64,000 bases of DNA, taken from contig NZ_PPDK01000001.1 in the NCBI RefSeq assembly GCF_003074135.1, positions 1,488,001-1,552,000 on the forward strand, given 5' to 3'. The stretch is from Euzebya tangerina. Its GTDB lineage: Bacteria; Actinomycetota; Nitriliruptoria; Euzebyales; Euzebyaceae. Every line of letters starts with the position of its first letter. Position 1 is the first letter of the stretch. The notes under the pieces were generated by a model that saw nothing but the letters and a program-made list of their open reading frames with translations, was not told the origin of the DNA and made no database searches. A program made the position numbers and the translations under genes. This document shows, in pieces, positions 8,379-16,759 of the stretch.

Positions 8379-9829
8379 CCCTTCCCTCACGCGCCGCTGC
8401 CATCCGAGGCGACGACTACCAGCACGCCATCGGCTGGTACTGGGCATGCCAGATGCTCCAAGACCCCGACATCGGAAGCGTGACAATCGAGGACCCCGAA
8501 GGCGGAGCATTCGACGACATCCTCATCCGGCGACGAACAGGACTTGACACGTACATCCAAGCCAAGAGTTCCAACTACGGAAACACCATCGTCGACGCGG
8601 CCTGGCTACTGACGCCAAAATCCGACAAGAGCCGCAGCCCGCTCCAGCGGTTCCACGACACCTACCTCCGCCTGACAGCCGATCAGCGGCTGGTCTCCTT
8701 GGAGCTGTGGACCAACCGGGGCTTCGACCACGACAACCCACTCCTTGGCCAGCTCCTCGATCGGAAGCATGACAAAGTGGACACGGCTCGAATGCTGGGC
8801 GTTTCATCGCGAACAAAGATCGGGAAGGAGCGTGACGCTTGGGCCCAGCATCTGGGTATCACCAAAGATGAACTGGCCGCGTTTCTCAATCAGTTCTCCT
8901 GGAAGCAGACCGGCTCAGAGCTCGACTGGCACAAGCATGCCAAGCCACTCATGCAGCTCGCCGGCCTCCGCGATGACGACGAAGCATTGACCATCGGCGT
9001 CAACGTTGTCCGGGACTGGGTCAGCAACGGCATCGGCACGCGAACCGTCGACGACCTCCGGGCCGAGGTCGCCAACCGCAACCTACTCGCGCTCACGGGG
9101 ACGCTCCTCTTGGCCGTTGACGGTATCGACCACGACCCGACACCGACCCCGCCCAACCTGCGGCTCGACTTCGTCGATCTGCACGAGGGCGACGATTCGT
9201 TCAGCCGCAAGCTTCTCAAGGACCCCGCCGACTGGGACCGCGTGGTGCGTCCGGCGTTCACAGATGCAGCCCGGACCCTGGCCTCGTATCGCGTGCGCCG
9301 CGTCCACATCGCTGGGGCGCTGCGCCTCCCCATGTGGTTCGCGGCAGGACGATCATTCCCCGAGGTAAAGAAGTGGATCGTTTCGATGGACCAAGTGGAC
9401 GAGCAGTGGAGCACGGACACCATCCCCGAAGACATCGCTCCTCGTGAGCTCGCCCGCAAGGACATCACTGGTGACACCGATGTGGCGCTGGCAGTCGCCC
9501 TGACGGGTGATCCCACAACCCAGGTCGAGGACTACCTCCGGTCGAGTGGGCTCCCGGTCGGACGCATGATCGTGCTTGGTCCGCACGGCAAGCCGTCGGC
9601 GACAGCTGTGCCGTCGCCCGGATGGGCCATGGGCTGGTCTCGTGGGGCAAGGGACATCGTGCGCGGCGAGGCGCAGGCAGCGGATAATGCCCACATCCAC
9701 CTCTTCATGCTCTGCCCGGCTGGGATCGCAATGATGCTCGGGCATCAGTGGAACGTCATGCCCGCGACGACGATCTATGAATTTTCGGAAGGCAAGTACA
9801 GCCCGACCTTCACCTTCCCCGGCGCCTAG
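8375..9829 (+). CDS. cap4: CBASS effector Cap4: DUF4297 endonuclease plus SAVED domain
   Basis: 484 aa. The N-terminal PD-(D/E)xK nuclease of the DUF4297 type begins RGDDYQHAIGWYWACQML and carries E39, D47/D48 (GAFDDILI) and Q62-x-K64 (YIQAKSS). The C-terminal SAVED domain (about 300-484) includes HIHLFMLCPAGIAMMLGHQW and TIYEFSEGKYSP, the conserved SAVED core. Cap4 binds a cyclic trinucleotide through SAVED and then degrades double-stranded DNA, killing the infected cell. ATG 8375 overlaps the cap3 stop by 4 bp and follows GAGGAG. Confidence 0.94.
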   Translation: MTLPSRAAAIRGDDYQHAIGWYWACQMLQDPDIGSVTIEDPEGGAFDDILIRRRTGLDTYIQAKSSNYGNTIVDAAWLLTPKSDKSRSPLQRFHDTYLRLTADQRLVSLELWTNRGFDHDNPLLGQLLDRKHDKVDTARMLGVSSRTKIGKERDAWAQHLGITKDELAAFLNQFSWKQTGSELDWHKHAKPLMQLAGLRDDDEALTIGVNVVRDWVSNGIGTRTVDDLRAEVANRNLLALTGTLLLAVDGIDHDPTPTPPNLRLDFVDLHEGDDSFSRKLLKDPADWDRVVRPAFTDAARTLASYRVRRVHIAGALRLPMWFAAGRSFPEVKKWIVSMDQVDEQWSTDTIPEDIAPRELARKDITGDTDVALAVALTGDPTTQVEDYLRSSGLPVGRMIVLGPHGKPSATAVPSPGWAMGWSRGARDIVRGEAQAADNAHIHLFMLCPAGIAMMLGHQWNVMPATTIYEFSEGKYSPTFTFPGA

Positions 9830-10262
9830 GGAGCGGAATCCGGCCCGTCACGCGTTGTTGCCCACACACCGTTCTCGACTAAAGGAAAGACAAATCTCCG
9901 CGAGGACAACCTGGGTACGTAGTCGGCGAGTAACGGGTCAGACGGGCATGTTCGCCATGCGCGCGAGTGGGGGCTGCCAAGCGTCGCCATGCCACGCGTC
10001 GGTGCGAGCGCCGACCGGTTGGTATCCCCGCATGCCCAGGACCTTCATGCCACTGGATCGGCTCGGCCGATCTTGCGTACCGGCTTTGGACTCGGGACCG
10101 CGAACGCTTCGGTTCACGTCCTGCTGCAGGTCAGCGACCTAATCGTGGATGTCTTCGGCTCGCACCGTGCGGAGACTCCAGTTCGTAACGCAGGCTCGCG
10201 CTCAAGGTTGTCTTGGCCTCCGCCGAAGGACCCGACGTTGGACGACGGACGGGAGGCCAGGG
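9830..10262. other. 433-bp gene-free region between CBASS and NERD gene
   Basis: No frame here resembles a known protein and no tRNA or repeat is visible. It must contain the CBASS terminator and the promoter of the next gene. GGGAGG at 10251-10256 is the ribosome binding site for that gene. Confidence 0.4.
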
Positions 10263-11126
10263 GTGGCGAAGTTGATGAAGATCCGACGCGACGATGTGTG
10301 TGGTGGCTGCGCCACGACGATCGTCGCCGGAACGTCGGCCTACTGGCTCCGCGATTCCCGCCAGGTGTGGTGCCTCCCCTGCCATGAGACGCCGGACGCG
10401 ACGGCGCCGCCAGAAGAGCAGGCAGGGACGGCCGGGGCCAGCGCACTGGCCGAGTACCATCGTCGATCGGAGCGGGAACTAGCCCGTACGGAGAAAGCGA
10501 TAAAGGCTGACGCCGAGTGGCGCGACCAGGTGGTGGCCGACCGCCCGGTGCTCGGTTGGGTGGCGCGGGCTACGACGCCGAAGCCCACGACCGGCCCGGA
10601 GTCCCAGGCCACGCGAGCATGGAAGGTCGGGGCTGAGGGGGAGCAGCGCGTCGCCGAGGTGCTTGCTGACGTCGACGGCATCACCATCCTCCACGACCGC
10701 GCGGTGCCCGGATCCAAAGCCAACATCGACCACATCGTCGTCGGGCACGCGGGCATCTACGTCATCGACGCCAAGAAGTACAAGGGGAGGATCGAGGTCC
10801 GGGACAAGGGTGGGCTGCTGTCCAGCGACCGTCGGCTCTACGTCGCTGGCCGGGACCGGACCAAGCTGGTCGAGGCCATGAGGTGGCAGATCGACGTGGT
10901 CGAGAATGCCCTGCCGCCGTCCTTCGCCCACGTTCCGGTCATCGGGGTCCTGTGCCTCGTGGCGGCTGAGTGGTCCCTCATCCCCCGACCGATCGTTCTC
11001 GACGGTGTCACCGCCCTGTGGCCGGGGCGCCTGCCCAAGTTCGTGACCACGAACACGGACGGGGTGTGGATGGACGGAGAGGCGGTGGGCCAGAGCCTCG
11101 CGGCGGCACTACCCCCCGCTGGCTGA
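10263..11126 (+). CDS. NERD-domain nuclease-like protein with zinc ribbon
   Basis: 287 aa. N-terminal cysteine pairs CGGC and CLPC within the first 45 residues look like a zinc ribbon; a charged helical linker follows. The NERD domain covers about 115-230: GAEGEQRVAEVLAD, then NIDHIVVGHAGIYVIDAKKY, which has the D...D-x-K pattern of PD-(D/E)xK nucleases. GTG 10263 is chosen for its ribosome binding site at 6-bp spacing; ATG 10275 is the alternative. NERD proteins are often found with defence genes, and this one lies just beyond CBASS, but it is separately promoted. Confidence 0.85.
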   Translation: MAKLMKIRRDDVCGGCATTIVAGTSAYWLRDSRQVWCLPCHETPDATAPPEEQAGTAGASALAEYHRRSERELARTEKAIKADAEWRDQVVADRPVLGWVARATTPKPTTGPESQATRAWKVGAEGEQRVAEVLADVDGITILHDRAVPGSKANIDHIVVGHAGIYVIDAKKYKGRIEVRDKGGLLSSDRRLYVAGRDRTKLVEAMRWQIDVVENALPPSFAHVPVIGVLCLVAAEWSLIPRPIVLDGVTALWPGRLPKFVTTNTDGVWMDGEAVGQSLAAALPPAG

Positions 11127-11143
11127 GCCCGACAGCGTCGCGG

Positions 11144-12043
11144 TCACGTCGAGCCGAGCACGTCCAACTGCTCTCGTAGACGGCGGATGTGCGCCGGACC
11201 GACCTCGCAGCAGCCCCCGACGATCTGGGCCCCTTGGTCCACCCAGCCAATGGCGTGACCGGCGTAGGCGGCAGCGTCCAGGTCATTGCGAGCGTCCGGG
11301 AGCCCGTCGGTCACGACCCACCCGTCGGGGATGCCGACGAACCCGTTGGCGAACCCGCCGGCCGGTCGGCCGGAGTCAACCAGCGCAGCCATGGCCGCCG
11401 TGATCCGCTCCGGCTGGACGCAGTTCACCAGCACCGCCGCGACCGGCAGATCCGCCACAGCAGCCAGCGCGGCGGCGATCCCCGAGCCGTCCCGCAACGC
11501 ACCGGCCTCTCCCTCCTCCGCCAGCGTCCACGACACCCACACCTCCCTGCCGGTCGCGGCGGCCGCGGTCAAGGCGGCACGGGCCTCCTCCGCCGTCGAC
11601 ATCGTCTCGCAGAGGAACAGGTCGACGTGGGGGAGCAGCAGCTCCGCCTGCTCGGCGTACAGCGGCACCAGCTCCTCGAATGCTCCGACGGCGTCCGGGT
11701 TGAACGTGCCGCGCAAGGGCCCCAGCGACCCGGCGATCCGGACCGGTCGGTGGGTCTCCTCCCGAGCCCGCACGGCCAGCTCTCCCGCGGTGCGGTTCAG
11801 CTGCTCGAACAGATGGCCGACACCGACCTTCTCCAGCCGGTCCCGGCCAGCGGCGTAGGAGTTGGTCGTGATGACGTCCGCCCCGGCCTCGATGTAGTCG
11901 CGGTGGACCGCCAGGACCTCCTCCGGGGCGTCCAGCAGAGCGGCGGCGGACCACAGCGTCTCAGATCCCGCGACCCCACGCGCGACCAGCTCCTGCCCCA
12001 TGCCGCCGTCCAGCAGCGTCACCCCAGCGGTGGTGTTCGACAT
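11144..12043 (-). CDS. Homocysteine S-methyltransferase family protein
   Basis: 299 aa TIM-barrel enzyme. N-terminal LLDGGMGQEL, central IAGSLGPLRGTFNPD, and the zinc ligands: the Cys in LVNCVQPE plus the Cys pair in IVGGCCEVGPAHI. The family transfers a methyl group from S-methylmethionine or a similar donor to homocysteine. ATG 12043 places the barrel motif at residue 10. Convergent with the NERD gene. Its central and C-terminal segments recur as a broken fragment near 19 kb. Confidence 0.93.
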   Translation of the reverse strand: MSNTTAGVTLLDGGMGQELVARGVAGSETLWSAAALLDAPEEVLAVHRDYIEAGADVITTNSYAAGRDRLEKVGVGHLFEQLNRTAGELAVRAREETHRPVRIAGSLGPLRGTFNPDAVGAFEELVPLYAEQAELLLPHVDLFLCETMSTAEEARAALTAAAATGREVWVSWTLAEEGEAGALRDGSGIAAALAAVADLPVAAVLVNCVQPERITAAMAALVDSGRPAGGFANGFVGIPDGWVVTDGLPDARNDLDAAAYAGHAIGWVDQGAQIVGGCCEVGPAHIRRLREQLDVLGST

Positions 12044-12159
12044 GCCACGATCCTGCCCGGGATGCTGGCGTCGCGCCCCCGATCCAGCCCGTGCGGACGG
12101 GCGAGCGTGGTGCCCACCCAGGCTCAAGGTCGCGGGTCCCGACGTCGACAAAGGATTGG

Positions 12160-13239
12160 ATGGTCCAAGTGGCACGAGCGGTGTGGGAGGGATTCGGGCG
12201 GCTACCCCTGCCGGTCCGGCTGATCGCCTGGCTGCTCGGCTTCTGGATCCTCCCCGTCGCGTGGCTCGCCGCGCGCGGCAGCCGAGTCGCGCGGTACGGG
12301 GCTCTCGCCTTCCTCGTCCTCGTGACGGCGCCAGTGGCCCTCGCGATCGCGACCGACGAGACCGAGCCCGCGCGCGAGGTCGTGGTGGAGGCTCCGACCC
12401 CCACCGCTCCCACGGAGATCCAGCCCGCGCAGACGCCCTCCGCCGCCGACTCGCCTGTCCCGGACACCCCCGAGACCGACGAGGCGGATCCCGCTCCGCT
12501 TGAACCGACTGAGGAACCGACGGAGGAGGAGCGCGGCCCGACCCTGCTGCACATCCAGCGACCCATAGACGGCGACAGCTTCGTCGCCTCCGACGGCGTG
12601 GAGTACCGGGTCTCGATGATCAACACGCCCGAGACGGCGGAGTGCGGATCGGCCGAGTCCGACCAGGCCGGCTACGCCCTCCTCGAGCAGGGCTTCACCG
12701 TCCAGCCGACCGGCGGGACGACCTTCGGCCGCATGGTGGTCGTCGTCACGCTCGCGGACGGGCGCGGGTACGGCGTGACGATGGCCCAGCAGGGCATGGT
12801 CGACGACCGCTACCTGGAGGAGTACCGACACGAAGCGCCGGAGGAGGCCGACCAGTTGGAGGCGGCGTTCGCCACCGCCAGGCAGTCCGGCGCCGGCCTC
12901 TGGACCACCTGCTGGTCGGACACCAGCGACCAGATCGCGGTCGCCACCGCAACGCCGGAGCCAGCCGACCGGACGCCCACCGTGGCACCGCAGCCGCTGC
13001 TCCCACCACAGCCGGCCCCCGCGCCGCTCGAGCCGCTCACGCCGCCTGAGCCGCAAGACCAAGTGCCCGCCGCTGAGGAGGGATGTCACCCGGCCTACGA
13101 GGAATGCCTCCCGATCGGCCCCGACCTCGACTGCGCCGACATCGGCCATCGGGTCCACCTGACGGGCCAGGACGACCCGTACCGACTGGACGGCAACAGC
13201 ACCACCCGGCAGAACGGGATCGGCTGCGAGTCGTACTGA
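12160..13239 (+). CDS. Membrane-anchored thermonuclease (SNase) with C-terminal calcium-binding-like tail
   Basis: 359 aa. Two hydrophobic segments (about 15-32 and 43-60) anchor it, followed by a Pro/Thr/Glu-rich linker. The SNase domain runs from about 125 to 260: IDGDSFVASDG, YRVSMINTPETAECG (equivalents of Arg35 and Glu43) and FGRMVVVV (Arg87 equivalent). After a proline-rich spacer comes an excalibur-like tail (CHPAYEECLP, DLDCADIG, DPYRLDG, NGIGCES). Probably an extracytoplasmic calcium-dependent nuclease. The last 40 bp or so of the gene recur at 15.96 kb. Confidence 0.9.
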   Translation: MVQVARAVWEGFGRLPLPVRLIAWLLGFWILPVAWLAARGSRVARYGALAFLVLVTAPVALAIATDETEPAREVVVEAPTPTAPTEIQPAQTPSAADSPVPDTPETDEADPAPLEPTEEPTEEERGPTLLHIQRPIDGDSFVASDGVEYRVSMINTPETAECGSAESDQAGYALLEQGFTVQPTGGTTFGRMVVVVTLADGRGYGVTMAQQGMVDDRYLEEYRHEAPEEADQLEAAFATARQSGAGLWTTCWSDTSDQIAVATATPEPADRTPTVAPQPLLPPQPAPAPLEPLTPPEPQDQVPAAEEGCHPAYEECLPIGPDLDCADIGHRVHLTGQDDPYRLDGNSTTRQNGIGCESY

Positions 13240-13277
13240 CCCGACCGCTCTGTCGCAGGAGGTCCCGAGGCCGGGGA

Positions 13278-13543
13278 TCACGAGTCCACCCGGCCCCGGA
13301 GCAGACAGAACTCGTTGCCCTCCGTGTCTGCCAGGACCACCCAGGTCTGCTCGCCCTGACCGATGTCCACGCGGGTCGCGCCGAGGTCGAGCAGCCGCTC
13401 AAGCTCCTCGGCCTGGTAGTCCAACGCTGCCATCCGGCTCTCGACGGCTCCGGACCGGCCCCACTCAGTGCGGCGCACCAGAAGCTGACGAGCTGGGCCA
13501 CATCGAAGGCAGCGACCACACTGGTCAAGAGCGGGGAAGCCAG
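13278..13543 (-). pseudogene. Broken copy of the VOC gene at 16.0-16.4 kb
   Basis: The C-terminal part (LLDLGATRVDIGQGEQTWVV...) is nearly identical to the intact VOC protein at 16036-16407. The central part, roughly 110 bp, is missing at about 13428, after which the N-terminal part resumes in another frame (DVAQLVSFWCAAL against DVDRLVSFWCAVL). The start codon is lost (CCCAT in the intact copy is GCCAG here). It follows the SNase gene with the same spacing as in the second copy, showing that both were duplicated together. Confidence 0.85.
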
Positions 13544-13602
13544 CGACGAATCGTTCCGCCCGTCAGAGTCCCGGCTGCCTGGGTCATACGACTTCCAAGC
13601 TG

Positions 13603-13991
13603 GTGTGCTCAGCTCCTCGGACACCCACCGAGGACCCCCAAGCGGCCACCCTGTTGCGTCTGCTCTCGGCGGCAGGGAAGTCGGTGCAGGCGGTCCCCTG
13701 GACCCTGCGTCCAACCGGTTCCACGACCTGGTCTCACAACGGTGGGCCGCGATGGTCGCCGAGGATCCCTCACTACTCGATGCTGCGGTCACCGCGCTCG
13801 ATGGGATGTCAGGGAGCTACACCGACGTCTGGCGCCATCTGCTGGCTGCCGGTCCCGACGCCGTCATCGGCGTGCTCACCTCTCCCTCCGACGCGGTCTC
13901 GGCGCTGAAGTCGGATGCGCCGTTCGGGAGGATGGGACTGATCGGTGAGGACGAGCGTCGCGAGCTCCTCAGGCGGGCCTATGGGGCGTGA
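13603..13991 (+). pseudogene. Frameshifted small gene of unknown function
   Basis: Two frames together make one plausible protein. The first (from GTG/ATG about 13603) reads EDPQAATLLRLLSAAGKSVQ; the second continues LDPASNRFHDLVSQRW... and runs to 13991 ending LLRRAYGA. The switch needs a one-base indel near 13690-13700. The helical pattern could suit an antitoxin or regulator, but I recognise no family. If intact instead, the second frame could start at ATG 13752 and encode 79 aa. Confidence 0.5.
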
Positions 13992-14219
13992 GCAGGTCTG
14001 GCACGCGGCGAGGGCGTCCTGTCGGGTTCTCGGTGTTCGTCGTGTGCTGTGATCGGCAGTCAAGCGCTCTGAGTCAGCCAGGCATCTGCCGCACCGTGGC
14101 CACCGCTCCGCCACGAGGCGCGCTCGGCACTCCCAGCCATCTGCCCCAAGCTCGATGTCGTCCTCCTCGAGGCGGATCTTCGACGGAATGGTCCGCCGTC
14201 GATGCTGGTTCCAGCGGAT

Positions 14220-14834
14220 ATGAACATCGGGATCATCGGATCAGGCAACATCGGCGGCACGCTCGCGACGCTCCTCACTGCGACCGGCCACGACGTCATG
14301 TTGGCCAACAGTCGCGGGCCGGACAGCTTGCGAGAGACTGTCGAGGGCAACGACCGGCTACAGGCTGGCACGGCAAGCGAAGCGGCGCAGTTCGGTGAGG
14401 TGGTCATGGAGGCCATCCCGCTGAAGGCCATTCCCGGCCTACCCACTGATGATCTGGAGGGGAAGATCCTGGTCAGCGCCGCCAACTACTACCCCGACCG
14501 CGACGGTCAGATCGACCTCGGTGGGCTGAGCCAGACCGGTTGGGTCGCTCAGCAGGTGCCTGGCGCCCGCGTGGTCAAGGCCTTCAACACGATCTGGTTC
14601 CGGCACCTCGCGGAGCGAGGGGACACGACCAAGCCCGAGGACGAGCGGCGGGCGATCCTGCTGGCGGGGGACGACGAGGAGGCAAAGGCAACGGTCGCTG
14701 ACCTGATCCGCGAGCTCGGCTTCGCGCCAGTGGACACCGGGACGTTGGAGGAGAGCACGCGGCAAGAACCCGGACAGCCGCTGTACAACGCCGACGTGAC
14801 GGGTGCGGAGGCTCGCCGGCAGTTGAGCAGCTGA
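14220..14834 (+). CDS. NADPH-dependent F420 reductase-like oxidoreductase
   Basis: 204 aa single Rossmann domain of the NAD-binding 'F420 oxidoreductase' family. MNIGIIGSGNIGGTLATLL at the N-terminus, then the NADP-selecting NSRGPDS after strand 2, ILVSAANYYP and VVKAFNTIW. Members reduce or oxidise small substrates with NADPH or link NADP to F420. ATG 14220 puts the glycine motif directly at the N-terminus; an upstream start at 14202 would add 6 aa. It is 15 bp from the next gene, so probably co-transcribed. Confidence 0.88.
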   Translation: MNIGIIGSGNIGGTLATLLTATGHDVMLANSRGPDSLRETVEGNDRLQAGTASEAAQFGEVVMEAIPLKAIPGLPTDDLEGKILVSAANYYPDRDGQIDLGGLSQTGWVAQQVPGARVVKAFNTIWFRHLAERGDTTKPEDERRAILLAGDDEEAKATVADLIRELGFAPVDTGTLEESTRQEPGQPLYNADVTGAEARRQLSS

Positions 14835-14849
14835 GCGTCTGGGTCAACC

Positions 14850-15395
14850 GTGCAGCAGCTCTCAACAACCGTGGTGGCCGTGGTCGGGTCGCAGGCTCAG
14901 CCTGCCGTCCAGGACGTCGCGGGCGCCAACCTCCGGGTGATCGCGGCGACGGATGATCCCGTGACGACCTGGGCCGAGGTCCGCCGCAGCCGATCGCCGT
15001 TCACCGTCATCACTGACGACCCGCTGAGCGAGGTGGCACAGGCCTGGTCCGAGCTGTTCGCCAGCCAGCGCTCGACGGGCCGTCTGGAGGTCGCAGTCCG
15101 GGAGGCACGGCAGCGCATCCGCGCCGGGGTGCTGGACCTGCCCGACTACTACCTGACCGCCGGCGAGGCGCCGTTCCACCTCACCGTGCTGGCTCCGCAG
15201 TCAGCGGTCCGCGTCGTGCCGCTCGATGCGGACGTGGCACGAACGGTCTCGGGGCTGTCGTCCGGGCGCTGGTGGCCTCCGCCGGGTGAGCTGTTGGCTG
15301 ACCTCGACCGGCGACTGCCCGATCGGTTCGCCGCGGCCAACGCGCGGGACGAGCCATCGCTGGTGGCCCTCGGGGCCGCGACCCATCAGACGTGA
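14850..15395 (+). CDS. Hypothetical protein
   Basis: 181 aa from GTG 14850, 15 bp after the F420-reductase-like gene. No family recognised. Globular composition with alternating hydrophobic strands at the N-terminus (TTVVAVVGSQ), an aromatic segment LPDYYLTAGEAPFHLTVLA and VRVVPLDADVARTVSGL. Codon use matches its neighbours, so it is likely a real gene. The context suggests a role linked to the oxidoreductase, but nothing in it shows which. Confidence 0.65.
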   Translation: MQQLSTTVVAVVGSQAQPAVQDVAGANLRVIAATDDPVTTWAEVRRSRSPFTVITDDPLSEVAQAWSELFASQRSTGRLEVAVREARQRIRAGVLDLPDYYLTAGEAPFHLTVLAPQSAVRVVPLDADVARTVSGLSSGRWWPPPGELLADLDRRLPDRFAAANARDEPSLVALGAATHQT

Positions 15396-15593
15396 CTGCT
15401 GTTGGCGGGGCATTCGGTGTGGTCTCCGGATGTCGCCCGGCCCGTGAGGAGCCCCGACCTAACCCGGTGCCGCCGCGTGGGTAGCGGTGCTCACCGCTTG
15501 CCGGTCCGTAGGTGGGCGGCTACGGCCAGTGAGTCGACGGAGCATCCATCGCGGTCCAGGCGCAGGAGGTGCTGGTGACGAGTGCCTGCAGGG

Positions 15594-15958
15594 TGGAGCC
15601 GATCGGTAGAACCGCACGATGGCCCCTCGGCCCATGTACACCTCGGCCGGGCCGTCGTCGGACAGGACCGGGTAGCCGTCAGCGAACTCGAGCGTCAGCA
15701 CCGCCTGCACCTCGCTGTCGGTGAACGGTTCGAGGTAGGCGGTCGCGAAGCGTGGCGAGAAGGTGGCGGCGGCCGCGGCAGCTCGCTCCGGGAAGCTAGG
15801 GAGCCCGAACAGCTGGACCAGGACCGGGAGGTGGCTGGTGACCGGCTGGCCCGTCACGTCGACGGCGTCCGTGGTGGCCTCCAGCACGTCGCCGAGGATC
15901 GTCAGCAGATGGGAGAGCGCATCACCGGCGAGGTTCTGAACCTCGTCGATCTGCAAGC
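15594..15958 (-). pseudogene. Fragment of an AAA/STAND-type ATPase gene
   Basis: Minus-strand frame with Walker-B-like LQIDEVQNLAGDALSHLL followed by LLTILGDVLEA, LPVLVQLFGLPSFPERA and YLEPFTDSEVQAVLTLEF. This is the order seen in actinobacterial ATP-binding proteins of the 'DEVQ' archaeal-ATPase type. Walker A and the C-terminus are missing. The 5' end is fused directly to a copy of the SNase gene's last codons. A second fragment of the same family, with near-matching words, lies at 40.38-40.50 kb. Confidence 0.7.
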
Positions 15959-16003
15959 ACCCATCGGGAGAATGGAATCGGCTGCGAGTCGTGCTGACCC
16001 GAC
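15959..16003 (+). pseudogene. Duplicated 3' end of the SNase gene
   Basis: Encodes THRENGIGCESC-stop, matching TTRQNGIGCESY-stop at the end of the SNase gene (13239), and is followed by the same downstream sequence into a VOC gene. It has no start and no upstream part, so it is only the edge of the duplicated segment. Confidence 0.8.
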
Positions 16004-16035
16004 CCGTCAGCCGCAGGAGGTCCCGAGGCCGGGGA

Positions 16036-16407
16036 TCACGAGTCCACCCGGGCCCGGAGCAGACAGAACTCGTTGCCCTCCGGGTCTGCCAGGACCACCC
16101 AGGTCTGCTCGCCCTGCCCGATGTCCACGCGGGTCGCGCCGAGGTCGAGCAGCCGCTCAAGCTCCGCGGTCTGGTCACGGTCGCGGGGCCGGATGTCGAG
16201 GTGCAGGCGGTTCTTCGTCGTCTTCGCCTCCGGCACGGGCTGCACCAGGATGGTTACCGAGCCTGGCGCCTGCGGGTCGGCGATCTCGACGGCGCCGTCC
16301 GGCTCCACAGCTTCGGACCGGCTCCACCCGAGCACCGCGCACCAGAAGCTCACCAAGCGGTCCACATCGTGGGCATCGATGACGATGGTCGAGAGCGCGG
16401 AACCCAT
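16036..16407 (-). CDS. VOC (glyoxalase-fold) family protein
   Basis: 123 aa, single VOC protein of the glyoxalase-like 'Glyoxalase_6' type. STIVIDAHDVDRLVSFWCAVLG at the N-terminus, central NRLHLDIRPRDRDQ (conserved His-x-Asp) and C-terminal VLADPEGNEFCLL with the metal-ligand-type Glu. Substrate unknown. This is the intact partner of the broken copy at 13.28-13.54 kb. Confidence 0.88.
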   Translation of the reverse strand: MGSALSTIVIDAHDVDRLVSFWCAVLGWSRSEAVEPDGAVEIADPQAPGSVTILVQPVPEAKTTKNRLHLDIRPRDRDQTAELERLLDLGATRVDIGQGEQTWVVLADPEGNEFCLLRARVDS

Positions 16408-16759
16408 CGGCGCACCCTACCGGCAGGTCGGTGGGGCCGCGATGGTGCCCGCCGCCTGCGGCCACTCGGCGGTCGCGATCTCCTCCTCGGGCTCGCGGGG
16501 GTGGGGAAGCGCACGGGGACCCTCGTCGCGTCCGGCTTCCCCCTCGGACGCGATCACGTTGGCGGCCACCATGAGGAGGAGGCTGTGACCGCCTCGCTCC
16601 TCGCCGACCTGGCGGATGTCTGATCGCCGCAGCCCAGGCCTGCGCGGGGCGCGATTCGCGCCATCACTTTCCATCGGACGGTGCCTGTGGACAACGGTCC
16701 AAGGGCGAATGGCAGACCTGTTACCGTCGTGGTCACAACTGACCAGGGGGGTGGAACTC
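16408..16759. other. Gene-free stretch upstream of second CWB2 gene
   Basis: Contains the nucleotidyltransferase fragment described at 16437-16578. The remaining 180 bp should hold the promoter of the CWB2 gene. GGGGGTGG at 16746-16753 is a plausible ribosome binding site for ATG 16760. Confidence 0.4.
16437..16578 (-). pseudogene. Broken 3' copy of the nucleotidyltransferase gene at 19.1 kb
   Basis: The minus-strand translation MVAANVIASEGEAGRDEGPR... aligns residue by residue with MVASLADVITSKEAAGRDKD..., the C-terminal part of the intact gene at 19128-19631. The stop is lost and everything upstream of this segment is absent. Confidence 0.75.

Noticed and set aside
4718-11126. Integrative element bounded by att sites around CBASS
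   Set aside because: No integrase, and no visible repeat of the tRNA 3' end downstream.
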